Shown here piece after piece: positions 1-11,900 of a stretch of 64,000 nt of DNA. Under the pieces are notes generated by a model. The model saw only the letters and a list, made by a program, of their open reading frames with translations, was not told the origin of the DNA and made no database searches. Numbering within the stretch: the first letter of the stretch is position 1; each line of letters opens with the position of its first letter. Both the position numbers and the translations under genes were made by a program. Source of the stretch: Lanius collurio (lineage: Eukaryota; Chordata; Aves; Passeriformes; Laniidae); the NCBI GenBank assembly GCA_020086605.1, contig JACBWW010000007.1, positions 22,066,472-22,130,471 on the forward strand, read 5' to 3'.

Positions 1-1919
1 TTAGAGTTCATCTGGTCCAACCCCTGCCCAAGCCAAGCAGCCTAGAGCCAGTTGCTAAGAACCAGGTGCGATGGTATTTGAATATGTCCAAGGATTCATA
101 ATCTCTCTGGGCAATCTGTGCCAGTGCTCAGTTACACTCACAGGAAAAAGAAGAGTTTCCTGATGCTCAGAGGGAACCTCCTGCGTTTCTTTGTGCCCAT
201 TGCCTCTGGCTCTGTCCTTGGGCATCACTGACAGAAGCCCGTATGCCTTACACATGTACTCTTACACAGGGAAATGTACATTTAAAAGACAAATATATAC
301 CCCTAATTATTAATCTCAGATATACGCCTCTTGCTGCCTATCTTGTTTGGTGTATCACGTAATTGATGCAATTGTCTTAACTGGATATTTTAGGGGTTTT
401 GTTATGGGAAGAAAAAAAAACCCAAACTGTTCTGATTTTATTCTTACATGTTTCATGTTTCTTATTTTCTCTAAGTATTTTTTCCTGTAAAATATTAATT
501 CTGGTTCTGCAGATGTGTCCTCAAATTTGAACTGTTTTCCCACAAATGAAAAATATGTATACTTCTATTTCAGAGTTGAGTGTGCCAAAATAGGTTCCAG
601 CTGAAATAATGTATCACCTGTGCTCTAGAACTTCTTTGGTTTGGTTCCTGCATAAGAAAGGGCAATCAAAGCTGGGGGTTTACTGCAGCTTTTTAATTCC
701 TGTATAGACAGTGGAATGAGAGTCAGGTGCTTCTAAAGGACTGCACATAAATTTGTTTGCTTCCTTGAATACCAAAACTGTTAAACTTTCACTATGACTA
801 GATTCAATCTCTTTATATTTTTTTGCTTCTTGTTTGTATAACTGTACCAGTTTGATTCCTGCTGGGAAATAACTATAGGTATTTTTTTGTCATTTTACCA
901 TGTCCTAATCTCTATAGGCATTTTTACCTCTTTTTATGATAACAGTTCCTGCATGCACTTTTGTCTGTGCTGGGTTTTATGGAACAAACTGCTGGTTGAA
1001 ACATGCACAGCAACATTCCCATACAGTGTTAATTTATATGTAATATATTTTTCGTAAGCATTCCACAGATTAATTTGCACATTGCACCTTATGACTTTAA
1101 GATGTTAGATTTAAATTTGCCCTTCATATTTCTCGTCTACTTTTCATTGGTCACATATCTGGAAGAAAGAACTGTAGCACAAAGTAAATAGCAATAGCAA
1201 CAGCAGCAGCCGCAGCAATGCAATTTTACTGTCCATGCCTATGGTAATATATAAGATTGACACAGATGTGCTACTTGCAAAGTGCCAGCAACTGGCACTT
1301 CTTTTCTTGTTGACTAAAAGTGAACGAAAAAGAAATGGAACAGATTATTTCTGTGACACACCACTTACTTCATAGATATTTCAGCAAATGTAAGGGCACA
1401 TTCCGTAGCTGAATATATTTTACCCTTGGATACATTCAATTTGTATTCATTTTGGAATTTACTCTGTTAATTAGAGAAGGTTATAAGATTAATAAGTAGT
1501 CATTACTAATATATGCAATAGAATACAAGCTTTAGTTCGGATGTTTTATCCCAAAGAGGAGTTAGAGATTAGTTCATACAAATCATAGTGAGCAGTATGT
1601 CCTATCTTTCAAAGTTGATCTTTATGTTGCTTTGTAATCTCTGAATCATTTCTAAAATCCCTGCTAGAAAAGCCAACAAAAACCCAGCAAATCATACCCT
1701 ACCAACATAAAATGATACATTGCAATTTCATTGAAGAGTTGATTTTCAAGGAATTCCTAGTAGATGTATAATGATAGATAGCTTGGAAACACACAGAGAA
1801 TACTATAGTCTGTGAAATTACTCTTATTTGTTAAGAAAGTTTAGTGTTAACTCCAGTTACACAGTTTTCTCCAGTTTTCAGGGTATTAGACTGACCCTTG
1901 GCATGTGTTCCAACCCCAG
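1..1919. other. Unique AT-rich DNA, no gene seen
   Basis: No ORF of convincing quality, no recognised repeat and no convincing splice pair is visible here. Short A and T runs and a CAG/CCG-type stutter near 1198-1215 are the only low-complexity features. It would be intergenic, or intronic if the downstream candidate exons belong to a gene that starts outside the window. Confidence 0.6.
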
Positions 1920-1987
1920 CCTATACCGCGTTTGAGATTCATGATGATGACAATGACCCAGAAGGGCAAGGTGGTCTCTGTAGGTCA
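1920..1987 (+). other. Candidate exon 1 of an unassigned spliced transcript
   Basis: The segment follows a fair acceptor (ending CCAACCCCAG at 1910-1919) and has two overlapping donors, AG|GTCAGT at 1983/1984 and CA|GTAAGA at 1987/1988. Two of three frames are open. One of them reads an acidic stretch (HDDDNDPEGQ). It is somewhat richer in GC than its surroundings. No protein family is recognised. A chance pseudo-exon is a serious alternative, because splice-like pairs are frequent in AT-rich vertebrate introns. Confidence 0.25.
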
Positions 1988-2062
1988 GTAAGATCAACAT
2001 GCCCAAATTTCAGCTGACAAAAAGGAAGGTCAGCCACTGCCCTTTTCTTTGTGGCCACCCAG

Positions 2063-2102
2063 AGCAGGGTTCACTGTAGAATGGTGTCAGAATGGCCTCT
2101 AG
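2063..2102 (+). other. Candidate exon 2 (40 nt), optional
   Basis: A pyrimidine-rich acceptor (CCTTTTCTTTGTGGCCACCCAG ends at 2062) precedes it and a near-consensus donor AG|GTATGT (2102/2103) follows. Only the phase-0 frame is open through it. Used with the second donor of candidate exon 1 it keeps a frame open into 2721-2791; skipped, a different frame stays open. This ambiguity argues for a non-coding transcript or chance. Confidence 0.2.
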
Positions 2103-2720
2103 GTATGTGATTTCCTGATCAGATCACAAAGATATAAAAAAAAAAGGCTCTTACGCTTGGGAATTTTTTGAAGCTGGGAGGTGAATCATCCACTACAGAT
2201 GATCTCATCTCCAGTGCAGGTGAAGAAGAAAGAATAAAATTTCATTATCCAACCTCTTCGTTTTGCTGGGCATGGAAGAGACAGGTCAGGTTTTAGCTGG
2301 ACCTGGAATCTTGTCACATGTCAGTTGTAGTTCAGGCACTTTAATTTATCATGACATTTTCTTTGGCTGACACTGTGGGACAAAAATCTCATCTTTTCTA
2401 GATTTTTATGAACACAGAACTAGAAAAGGCTCAGAAGCTCATCAGCTCTCTCTGCTACTTTTAAATTATCTAGAGATTTCCTCCCACAATTTTTTAAACA
2501 GAAAACAGTTATTTAAACCTATCTTTTACCACCAAACTTGTTTATCTCAATATATAGACATCTTTTAGATTCAAAAAACAAACAAATTAAAAAAAAAACA
2601 AACAAAAATAAAAGGAAATATCCACATGTAAGTGTCAATAATCTGAAAGCCAACTCACTGGTCATCTGTTTCAGAAAATACAATATATGCTGATACGTCC
2701 TTTTGTACTCTCCCACATAG

Positions 2721-2791
2721 TTTTGGCAAACTTGTTACTGTTGAGAAGGTGTCTAAAGGGCACATCAACAACTGTGACTTTCACAAAACTG
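2721..2791 (+). other. Candidate exon 3 (71 nt)
   Basis: The acceptor is strong (TTTTGTACTCTCCCACATAG ends at 2720) and the donor is strong (CTG|GTGAGT, 2791/2792). Two frames are open. One reads a protein-like stretch (FGKLVTVEKVSKG) and enters with one base and leaves with one base over; the other enters with two bases and ends on a codon boundary. Both are phase-compatible with the next candidate at 4286. The peptide was not matched to any family known to me. Confidence 0.35.
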
Positions 2792-4285
2792 GTGAGTATA
2801 TTTTACATGGATTTTTCAATTTTTCAATTTTTTTATAATTTTTTGAATCGTTGCAACACATAACTTGCAAAACATATGCAAACTAGGATTTTAGCTGCAG
2901 AAAATGCAATATGTTATTTGAAAGGAAAGTCTGTGGGACTCTTCAGAAATTATATTCAAACAAAAAATTCTGTGTAACAAAGATTCACTCCCGATTCTCT
3001 AAATGCTTTGTTTTCATAGAGTCAACTTAGTTAGGGAAATTGACATTAAAAATAACAAAGTCAAACAAATATTTACCTAATAAATGAAATTGGATTAATA
3101 ATTTAGATCCTGTAATTGCTGTACCCTATATTTCATTAGCAAATACAAAGAATATTGAAGGCCAGGGAAAAATTCTGCCCAAGGCAATCAAAACATTAAG
3201 TGGTGCAATAATTAAATTAATATCAGAAACAATTTTAGTTGCCCATTGAACCACCCTTTATTCTCTTTATTGACTTTTTCTTCCCTGATAATAAAACCTA
3301 TATTTTTCTCTTTATTTTTGGTGCAAATTATTGTGGTGAAATATAAGCTCAGAAATGTATGAACACACTTTCAGGAATTCAGTCAATGATCCACATACAT
3401 GTCCTTTTAAACAAAACACCGTCTGTCTTTTGAAGGCATAAAAATCTATGTGAGCTGTGATGCCCTAAGTGTGCCTATAATTTCATGTGTAAAAATAGTC
3501 TTTCTTAAAAACATAAAATAGTTTTTTATTATACTGTAAAGTCTTACAGCTTTATATAAATACAGATTGTAGAAATGTTATATTAGAAATTAAATATTAA
3601 TGCACAATGTGCTTTCAAAACACAAGCTTCAAAATGCAGTTCATATTTTACTTTTACTGCTCAGCTGAAAATTGTTGTGACTTTTCAAAATAAATCTGAA
3701 GAACCACTGGACATTTTCATTTATGACTAGAGGCTCTCCACATTAGTCTGTGATGACATAACAGTAAATAGGCAGATTTTGCAATATAGTTTGGTTTATC
3801 CCTCTGCACTGCTATGTCACTGGGTAAATTGAATGATCAAGGACAAGGGGCTTTTTAACTGAGGATGAAACCTCCACAAATTTCAGTGAGAGCTTGTAAA
3901 AACGATCAGTTAAAGGAGGTTTTGTGCAATGTTTAAAGGTTTAAGGTTTATTTGTAAATTTGATTGCAATGTGGTTACACAGTCATTGAAATAAAAAGCT
4001 TTCTATTTTGTATTGCAACGTGTCTTAAATGAGATAATGAGAATATCAGCTTGTTTTTAGTGGGTACAAGATAAAGTAAGACTGAATTATTTCTTCTGTT
4101 TCTAAATTATATTGGTTTTACTCTAAAGTTCTGTTTGAAAAAGAAGACATGAAGCTCTCATGCAGGTTTTAGGAGAACACTAGAGAACAGACATCTGCTT
4201 AATAATCAGGTTTAATCAGAGAGAGTCTGATCAGGTGGACACTGTTTTCACTGCAATGATTGACCCATTTTTCTTTCACTAATAG

Positions 4286-4333
4286 ACTATGCAGAGGAGC
4301 ATTATCAGGTGTCCATTATTCAAGATGTTAAAG
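4286..4333 (+). other. Candidate exon 4 (48 nt, symmetric)
   Basis: The acceptor is good (TTTTTCTTTCACTAATAG ends at 4285) and the donor is near-perfect, AAG|GTAAGT (4333/4334). The length is exactly 16 codons, so it would be a symmetric cassette. Two frames are open; one reads YAEEHYQVSIIQDVK and continues the 2721-2791 frame. The combination of site strength and phase is the best in this cluster. No family is recognised, and expression evidence would be needed to call it a gene. Confidence 0.35.
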
Positions 4334-4668
4334 GTAAGTATCACCACAAAACATGCAGTTAAGAGGATTAAATTATCATCCCATATTATTAAAAAAATTA
4401 AAATCAGCAAGCCACCAATAGCTTCCTGAATGGCCATACTTGAAAATTAACATCTTTTACAAAAGCTCTGACATTAGAGCTCTGAAAACAGAGGTTTAAG
4501 TTAGTGGAGAACTCCCTGTACCTACCCAGAAATGTGCTGTTCATTTTCAGTACTTAAGAAGCACACATGAAGGGATCCAATCCTCACAATATAATCCTCC
4601 TTTTTGGAGATCATGCATACATGCTATCATGCTATGTCATCCAAAGGTTCACTTTCTCTCTGGTTTGA

Positions 4669-4759
4669 ATTTTTTTTGTTTGGTTGGTTGTTTTTTTGTT
4701 TGTTTGTTTGTTTGTTTAGTTGGGTTTTTTTTTTTGTTTTTGGGTTTTTTTGTTTTTTT
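4669..4759. repeat. T-rich (TTTG)n low-complexity tract
   Basis: Runs of T are broken by single and double G, including a (TTTG)n core near 4693-4716. The 112- and 82-codon plus-strand ORFs and the 125-codon minus-strand ORF that run across it are inflated by this tract and are not genes. It may be an old, diverged A-rich retroposon tail on the minus strand, but no element body is recognisable next to it. Confidence 0.9.
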
Positions 4760-4839
4760 AATCACACCTCTGGGGAACAACAACCAATCTGGGACATTAC
4801 AAAGAGTAAATGTGCTCACTTCCCTTCTTTCATTGACAG

Positions 4840-4941
4840 GAAAAGGGAAAAATACAGGAGAAATCAGGATTATGTAATTTGTTCCTCCATCTCTGTCTGT
4901 CTGGCAGCAACAGGAGAGATCCTTAACAACCCAGACCCCTA
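4840..4941 (+). other. Candidate exon 5 (102 nt)
   Basis: The acceptor CCCTTCTTTCATTGACAG ends at 4839 and the donor CTA|GTAAGT lies at 4941/4942. In the phase-0 frame it is open for 28 codons to a TAA at 4924-4926. In the frame continuing the YAEEHYQ reading it stops after about a dozen codons. If real it would be a terminal or alternative exon. Confidence 0.2.
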
Positions 4942-5811
4942 GTAAGTGCTCAAATGCAGAAACTCTATAAAAACAGAAAGAGAACCGAGACACCGAGCAG
5001 CATTCCAGCCTTAGGAATGATGTCAAGGAATCCCAAATGCTACATGAGAAACAGAGTTAAAGGAGGAGCAGTTACTGGGTTCACACTGAAAAGAACAATA
5101 TTGATTTTGAGATTTAGAAGGAGAATTGTCTGTTGGGCTAGGAATGAACAGCTGTGTGTTCATGAAAGATTTCTGTCTCTCTTTGTCATATGCACATACA
5201 CACTTTTTCAGTTTAGGTACCAATTATTTCTATTTCATCTTGCTGTTTCTTTTACTGTTCCCTCAGAAGATATTTAAGGTTATGAAACAATGGGAAGCTG
5301 ATCTTTTCAGATGAGCTCACTGATTCTTAATGTCTCATATTTTCATGTGATTACAGAAGGGTTCTGATCGAAGAGAATTCACCTCTGGCAAAGATATAAA
5401 AGCAAAATAAATGCACTACCTATTCTTTTATTACAGAAAACCACTGCCTAGACATTTACACGTATAAAATATTTCTGCCAGAGGCACTTAAAATTACCAT
5501 TAATTCTTCTCTTTAATTTCATAAAATCTTCCCGTGTCAACACTTTACAGGCTTGTAAGTGGAAGCTGACAGCAAAGAGAGGACTTGGTCCACCATGAAG
5601 CACTATGGTCTTGTGAGTGCACTTCTTGAGAATCTATAGATGCCAAGACTGTTAACTATTTCACTGTTCATCAAAGCATGTCAGGAAAGTGAGAGAGTTT
5701 GTTTTCTGAAAAGGTGCTCAATCAGCTGAGACTGACAGCTCCTTTTTGTGCCTTGAATTTATAGCTTTGGGGAGTGTATTTATTTACCTTTTTTTTTTTC
5801 GTACCATTCAG

Positions 5812-5975
5812 GAGCCCAGCAAGACTCTGCAAGGCATCCAGCTGGACATGCCTCTGCTGTTATGAGACCAGGTTTCAGACACCCTCAACCAAGTTGTTTC
5901 CCACTTGAGTTTGATCACAGACATGTGGTGCCCCTTGGAAGGTACAGATCTGTAGCTGCATCACTGTTCAGCTGA
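5812..5975 (+). other. Candidate 3' coding end of the same transcript
   Basis: A long pyrimidine tract (T10 near 5790) leads to an acceptor ending CCATTCAG at 5811. Entered one base into a codon, which is the phase candidate exon 4 leaves, the frame is open for 53 codons and ends in TGA at 5973-5975. The segment is clearly richer in GC than its surroundings. An AATAAA at 6435-6440 followed by GT-rich sequence could serve as the polyadenylation signal. The peptide (QQDSARHPAGHAS near its start) is not recognised. Confidence 0.25.
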
Positions 5976-8900
5976 GGTAATCCTCAAATGGCTGTGGAGC
6001 TCAAGCCCACCCTTGCAGTTTTTGACATAGCTATACTTCTTTGGGGAAAGCCCTGCCAGGTAGGAAGTTTAATAAGCCACAGTTTCCTGGTATTCGTGTT
6101 AAGTATTTCAATTTATGACAAGTCAAGTCTGAAGAGCCAAAATAGGGCTTATAAACGTGTTTCAGATACTGCTGCTGTCCTTTTCCAGATATTTCTGATA
6201 AGGGTGGTCTGTGAATAATAATGTCCTGTTGCCCTCATTTGAAAATTGTGTTTAAAAAGTGACAATATCTGAAAAATACTTTGAAAATGTGACTCTCAAA
6301 TAGTTGGAGAACAGTCTAATTAACAAGTGGTTGAAGATTCTCTAAGGACTTGAAAAGCTCTACACAAGACTCCTGTGACACTTTATGGAGGAAAATGTCC
6401 AAACATGCCATCAAAAGACACATAATGTGTACTGAATAAAGTGCTACTAATGGCAGTTGTGTATGCACATACCCACCATAAAAACAGCTTAATTGTCTAG
6501 TTAGAAAATGCATGTTGGAAGATGGCAACCAGTGGGAAATCAGTAGCATACTTTTGTGAAAACTTTAGTGGAGAGGGTTTGTGGGTTTGATTCTTTACAC
6601 TGGACTGCTGACCAAGGAGGTCCAGTTTTGTGCTGTTTGATCACAATGCTAATGGATAGGTTTGTTTACCACAGTAAGTGTTCTCAGATAATGAAATCAG
6701 ATTGACAAAAGTAATATCAAGCTGGGAAAGCATTATATTAATGTGTTTCCTTAAGAAGAGAGAATCACATGTGAACTCTGGACCAGACAGCTGTGGCCAA
6801 TTAAAACCTCTGCACCTAGTGTGATATGAGTAGGGCAGGGCTGCTGAAATGTCTTGGAGAGGAGATGGTGGCCAGTGGGCCAGGGCAAACATCAGATGGT
6901 AGAAGAAGGAGACCTGTAAGGACTGACCAATGATGCTAACAATTTACATATGCTCTCTTTTTTTTTTTTTTTTTGTTTTCAAGTGTTTTGATACTTCCCT
7001 TGCTCATGAGCAAACAGCACATCCTTATGGCAAGAGATCTGAGCTGTACCCACAGATGAAGGAGTGAAGTCATTCTGTCTCTGTCCATACTGCTGGAAGT
7101 GCCCTGTTCTTCCTTCCAGCAGTGGATCAGGAAACTGCATCGTTCAGTTTTAAACAGAGCAAATGCTTGCATTTTTTTTTGGAGAGTTCTTAACAACCTT
7201 CTATAAATTTTATCAAGGAGCTTTCACAGCTACCAGAATGCCCATTATGTCTTTTCTCCATCCACCCCCACAATGATTCCTGTGACACACCTTTTGCAAA
7301 GTACCACCCAGGAAAAACAACCCCCTTATGCAATTGAAAGTATTGTTTCATCTTCAATTTCTTGCTTTACCAGAGGCCATGAGAGCTTATTATGAGCAGA
7401 TAGTGGTAGCCAAAGTCCTAGATTTTGCTTTATTATTTGTTTGCATTTACAACCTTCCTATGTGACAGTCTCATTTAGTCAGTGCTACAGGCAATCTCTG
7501 TCTGTACTTAAAATATCTTTAACAGCTACATGTAGGGAACAATCACAGGGGAAGGAAAAAAAGCATACAAAAGAAAAGACAACTTAGAAAGGAACTGGAG
7601 CCAGAGGAATTCATGGCTGGGGTTCTTTTATTACCTAAAAGGACATATATTTTGCAGAGCATGCTGAGTCGGCTTTTACTGGTTCTATTTTTGTTGATAT
7701 TTTTTCCATTGCCATTGTTTGCCTAAAATAGTTTCTCAGGAGATACCTGGTGGCTACTGGCATCAAATTTTAGCAAAGTAGCTCTGAAACTGAAAAATTG
7801 AATTATTCTCTACAGAAGACAACTACTTTATACAAGCACATGAAATATCTATGAATCTTGGCATTATATATTGGGGAGTGTGACAAGTTCCTATAAACTC
7901 ACAGACACAACCAAGAAATAGTGCTAAGAAAATATTTTTCTCTCTTTTCAAACCTTCAGCTGGGAAGACTGGGGGGTAGTATCTTTTATGTCTTTTTCTG
8001 GTACTCACTGGTATGTTCACATTTAAAAGTTCTTTTATGTCCTTTCTTCCCAAAGTCCTTGTAGCACTTATTATCTCACAAAGTTTTCCTGATCCCCTTC
8101 CTGCCACCCTGTCACCACTTCAAAAATTGTTAAGCTAGGGCTGAGAAAAATCATTTGCTCCGTGTAATCCCAAAGTGACCTCAAACTGGCAAACAGAAAC
8201 CAATTTGTAACCTCTTTATGAGGTTTCCATCATTTTCCGTAGGTTTTCTGTGTTATGGGTGCTTATAAGTATTTTGACTGAGTGATTAGGGAGAAAGTGC
8301 AGTATAGTCCAGTTTGTCTTTGGACACCCCCTCAGAACTGCCTTTTTCTGACACTTATATAAATCCTGTTTAATTTCCTCCTTTTCCCTCACCCGTGCTA
8401 CAGATTTGACATCACAATAGAAAGAAGTTTCAGGATGTCCTAGTTTCTTGAGGGATAAAATTAAGTATTTTCTTCATCTCGGAAGAGTGGGATGGTGAGT
8501 AGGTTATAAGATTCATGTTGTCTCCATTTTCAAAGTGTTTTTATTTGTTCAACATATTGGCTCCCTGAGGAACTCTAAGTGTTTTAGAAAGGAAGACCTA
8601 CTCAGGAATGTAGAAAATAATGTGGTGCTCCTCATATCCAGTATATAAAAAAAAAATCATAATATCTAATGTACAAAGAGGTTATCATAGTTTTTCCAGT
8701 CTTTTTACTCTCATGTTGCAAAGCAAGAATAGCAGAAATATGTGCATCGTGCCCCTTATACCAGTGCAAGAGTGCCCACACATGCCCCCATATTTTTCTC
8801 ATCTTTCCCTTATATAACTTATCAGAATTATATGAGGATTTTGCTTTCTCTGTCCCTCAATTTATTCTGAACAAATATTCATCTACCCTGTCATAAAATT

Positions 8901-11900
8901 GTCCAGTAACTGGGATTTTATAACCTGCCTAAGTACTCTTTTCTGGTGCTTCACTAAATATTCTTAACTCAAATAATTCCCCTCTAATTCCACAGACCAT
9001 AAATAAAATGAAACAAAACACCCACACAGAATTCATTGCTTCCAAGTAATTTTTACCTAACTCTGGTAAGATTCTTCTAACCTGAGTTTAGATGTCCATA
9101 AAAAAAAAAATATTTAAAGTTGTGCTGACTTCCATTGTCTCCTTGTACACTCAATGGAGAAAATGAGACATTTCTAGACTTCTATTAATCTGGCCTCTCT
9201 TAGCTGATCAGTAAGATTAATCATGACCTGGAATTTCCTATTTCACTCACTTAGCTAAAGAGAGACCTCAAGTAGATTAAGACATAGAGCTAGAGCTTTA
9301 CATTTTCTCTGGCTAGTTCCACCTAGAAGAGAATACAATGTTACCTCTTAAGAATTACCAATTTCTGAATTAAAATCAATCCTTCCTATGATATCCAGAA
9401 TTAGCCAATAGCACCTCAATAGCTGCTCAAACATCCAAGATTAATCTGGTATCCCACTATCCATTCAAGTATGAAAATACCCCAAAAGTGAGAAAGAGTG
9501 AAAAATAAATGAGCATAAATTTAAGACATCCAAAGGTTTTTTACAAATATATCAGGACATTAACTGTGATGGGGACAGAGAGTAGATGCATGAAAATGTG
9601 AAAAAGTGAATTAAAATACTCTTGATTCATGTAATAAATGAAATAATGAACTACTTTCAAAGAACCTAGAATTTAAATAAAAACTGAACTGAACTAAACA
9701 AATGGACTTCTGGCTGTTAAAATAAATGTGGAGAAAACTTTCTAAACATTAATGTTTTCAGAGACACAGCAGAGATGTGAGTGCCTCTAAAGTGAATGTC
9801 TACACCCTTGGATTTTCCCTTTGTCTCTCCTCATCTCACTGTGCAGCAGTAGCACAAGCACTTCAAGCCATCAGAAAGAAATGTGAAGACTTCATTTAAG
9901 AAATTTCTTGGAGAATGTTCAAGCCAATGACTAAGAGAAATAAAGCAAAAGAAAAGACTTACTTGTAAGTTTCCATTTCATGATGAGATAAATTTGCTCA
10001 CACTTTTGCAAAACCACAAAATATATTTGAAATTGGTCATTGGTCATAGTTGTCAGTCATGAAGTTAAGTATCAAGAGTTTTTCTTTTTTTTTTTTTTTT
10101 TTAATGTAAGAATTAATGGAGTTTTACCTAGTTTTTCAGTTTTTCAAATTCCCGTTTTTCCCAAAAGCCTACCTTATTCAATACAAAAGATAAAAGTTAT
10201 GCAAAGAATTAGCAATTTTTCAGCATTTTTCTTTTATGCCTTGAAAAAAAGGTTCTGCTATACATGAGTTTTAGAATTTGCTTCCAGCAAACATTTCTGT
10301 TACCAATTTCAGTACACTCCTTGTAACAAGGTTTAAGAATAACATGAGGAAAACCCATCCAAGCATCTTCAGAAAATCTTAGAAGAACACATTTTTTTAC
10401 AGAATAAAATTTAAAATGAAAAGCACCAAACAAGACAAATAGTCAGATGCATGCAAAAGGTTACACACATACATCTGACCCAGGCTAACTACAACTACTT
10501 TTTCCTTTTTGTGGGTACAAAGTTTGAGCCAAAGACATCTGGGGAGCACTGGACTAAGTTAATTTTTATCTAGAATAAAATTATGTAAACAAGAAAGAGG
10601 ATGAAAGGTAAATACTACATACACTTTACCAGAACTTGCTGCTTATTATTTCTTGTTGAGATACTAAAAGTGGACACTTTTTAAAGGGAAAGCCTGGCTG
10701 CATATTTTTGCAGCTGTCTGTGCTGAGAGTCACTGATGCATCCTTGAGGCTGACTGTTGGGAGTTCTGGAATATAAAAATAACTAGAGAAGTGTGCATTT
10801 GATTAACAAAAATAAACACCTCAGTAACTTCTGAACTGTGAATCAACAAATGAACACTACTTAGCTGTAAAAGATTGAGTTCAAAATGAAAAAAATATTT
10901 GCTGAATTTCTGATCACCCAGAAGAAATTTGCATTGCAGATAAGTGACACTTTGAAAGGGTCATATCAATTCTTGTGTGTGTTTCAACACTGCTGAAGCT
11001 TAATTTATGTACTGCCATTGGAGAGAGGGAAGTATAATGGATTTTTAATTATTCCAAGTTTCAAAGAGCAAATGGGAGGTAGTCCAGTTTCCAGACAAAG
11101 CAGAAAGAGGATTAAGAGTTATAAAGAGCAAATTACACAGTCATGCCCTATTAAAATTTTCTTGGGAATGCGGCATTCCTATTTTTTAAAACATGTACAT
11201 TCATTTCTTGATTCACTGTCAAGGTACAATGCTTTATCACATTTTTTAAATGGTTAATGAGGTTGCATGCACCAAATTAACTCTGGTTTATTTATATTCC
11301 TACATACCTCCTCACTTTTGGATAAGTAGGTTGTTGTACCATACAAAGGCAACAAAGCTGTGTTATTACATTCAATATTTTGGGGGTTTTTTTTCCAGTT
11401 CCTTGTCTAAAGAAAGTAGAAAGTTATTCACATACCTTGAAAAAGTTCTTCATTCTCTGATCATGAAAGAAGGTACATCATCAATGGGATTTTCAAGCTT
11501 AAGTTTTTTAGTAACTGCTAGCACTTAGGATGAGAATGTAAAGAGCCAGACTGATAGGCTAGTTCTGGTAAATTATTGCACTGGTGGGATTTTGAATCTC
11601 AAACATTATTTTCAGTAATAGCTGATTGATTACAAGGCAGATGGCAGTGCTTTTCTATATCTCTTTTTATTTCTTTTTGTTCACTAATAACGTGATCCAG
11701 CACCTGAAAAAGGTCACAAAAAATCTTAGTAATTCTGGTATGGATTTAAACCATCACAACACACAGAAAATTTTTCCTCCCTAAACCTACCAAAACTTTA
11801 TCACTAAAACTAATATTTAGTATACTCACTTCTCCCCCAACACACATCTTTCCATGTCTCCCATGTCTCATTTTTTCCCTTTTCATCCTGGTTGCCACTG

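Noticed and set aside
1280..1300. Perfect 9-bp inverted repeat with a 3-nt loop
   Set aside because: A few such short stems are expected by chance in 64 kb.
4604..5026. Overlapping ORFs of 82-125 codons on both strands
   Set aside because: Their length comes from the T-rich (TTTG)n tract, which lacks stop codons in these frames; the products are low-complexity F/L or K/N/T-rich.
7823..8107. 94-codon minus-strand ORF with a good donor-like site (GTGAGT) inside
   Set aside because: The sequence ahead of it lacks a pyrimidine tract and a convincing acceptor, and the product is not recognised.
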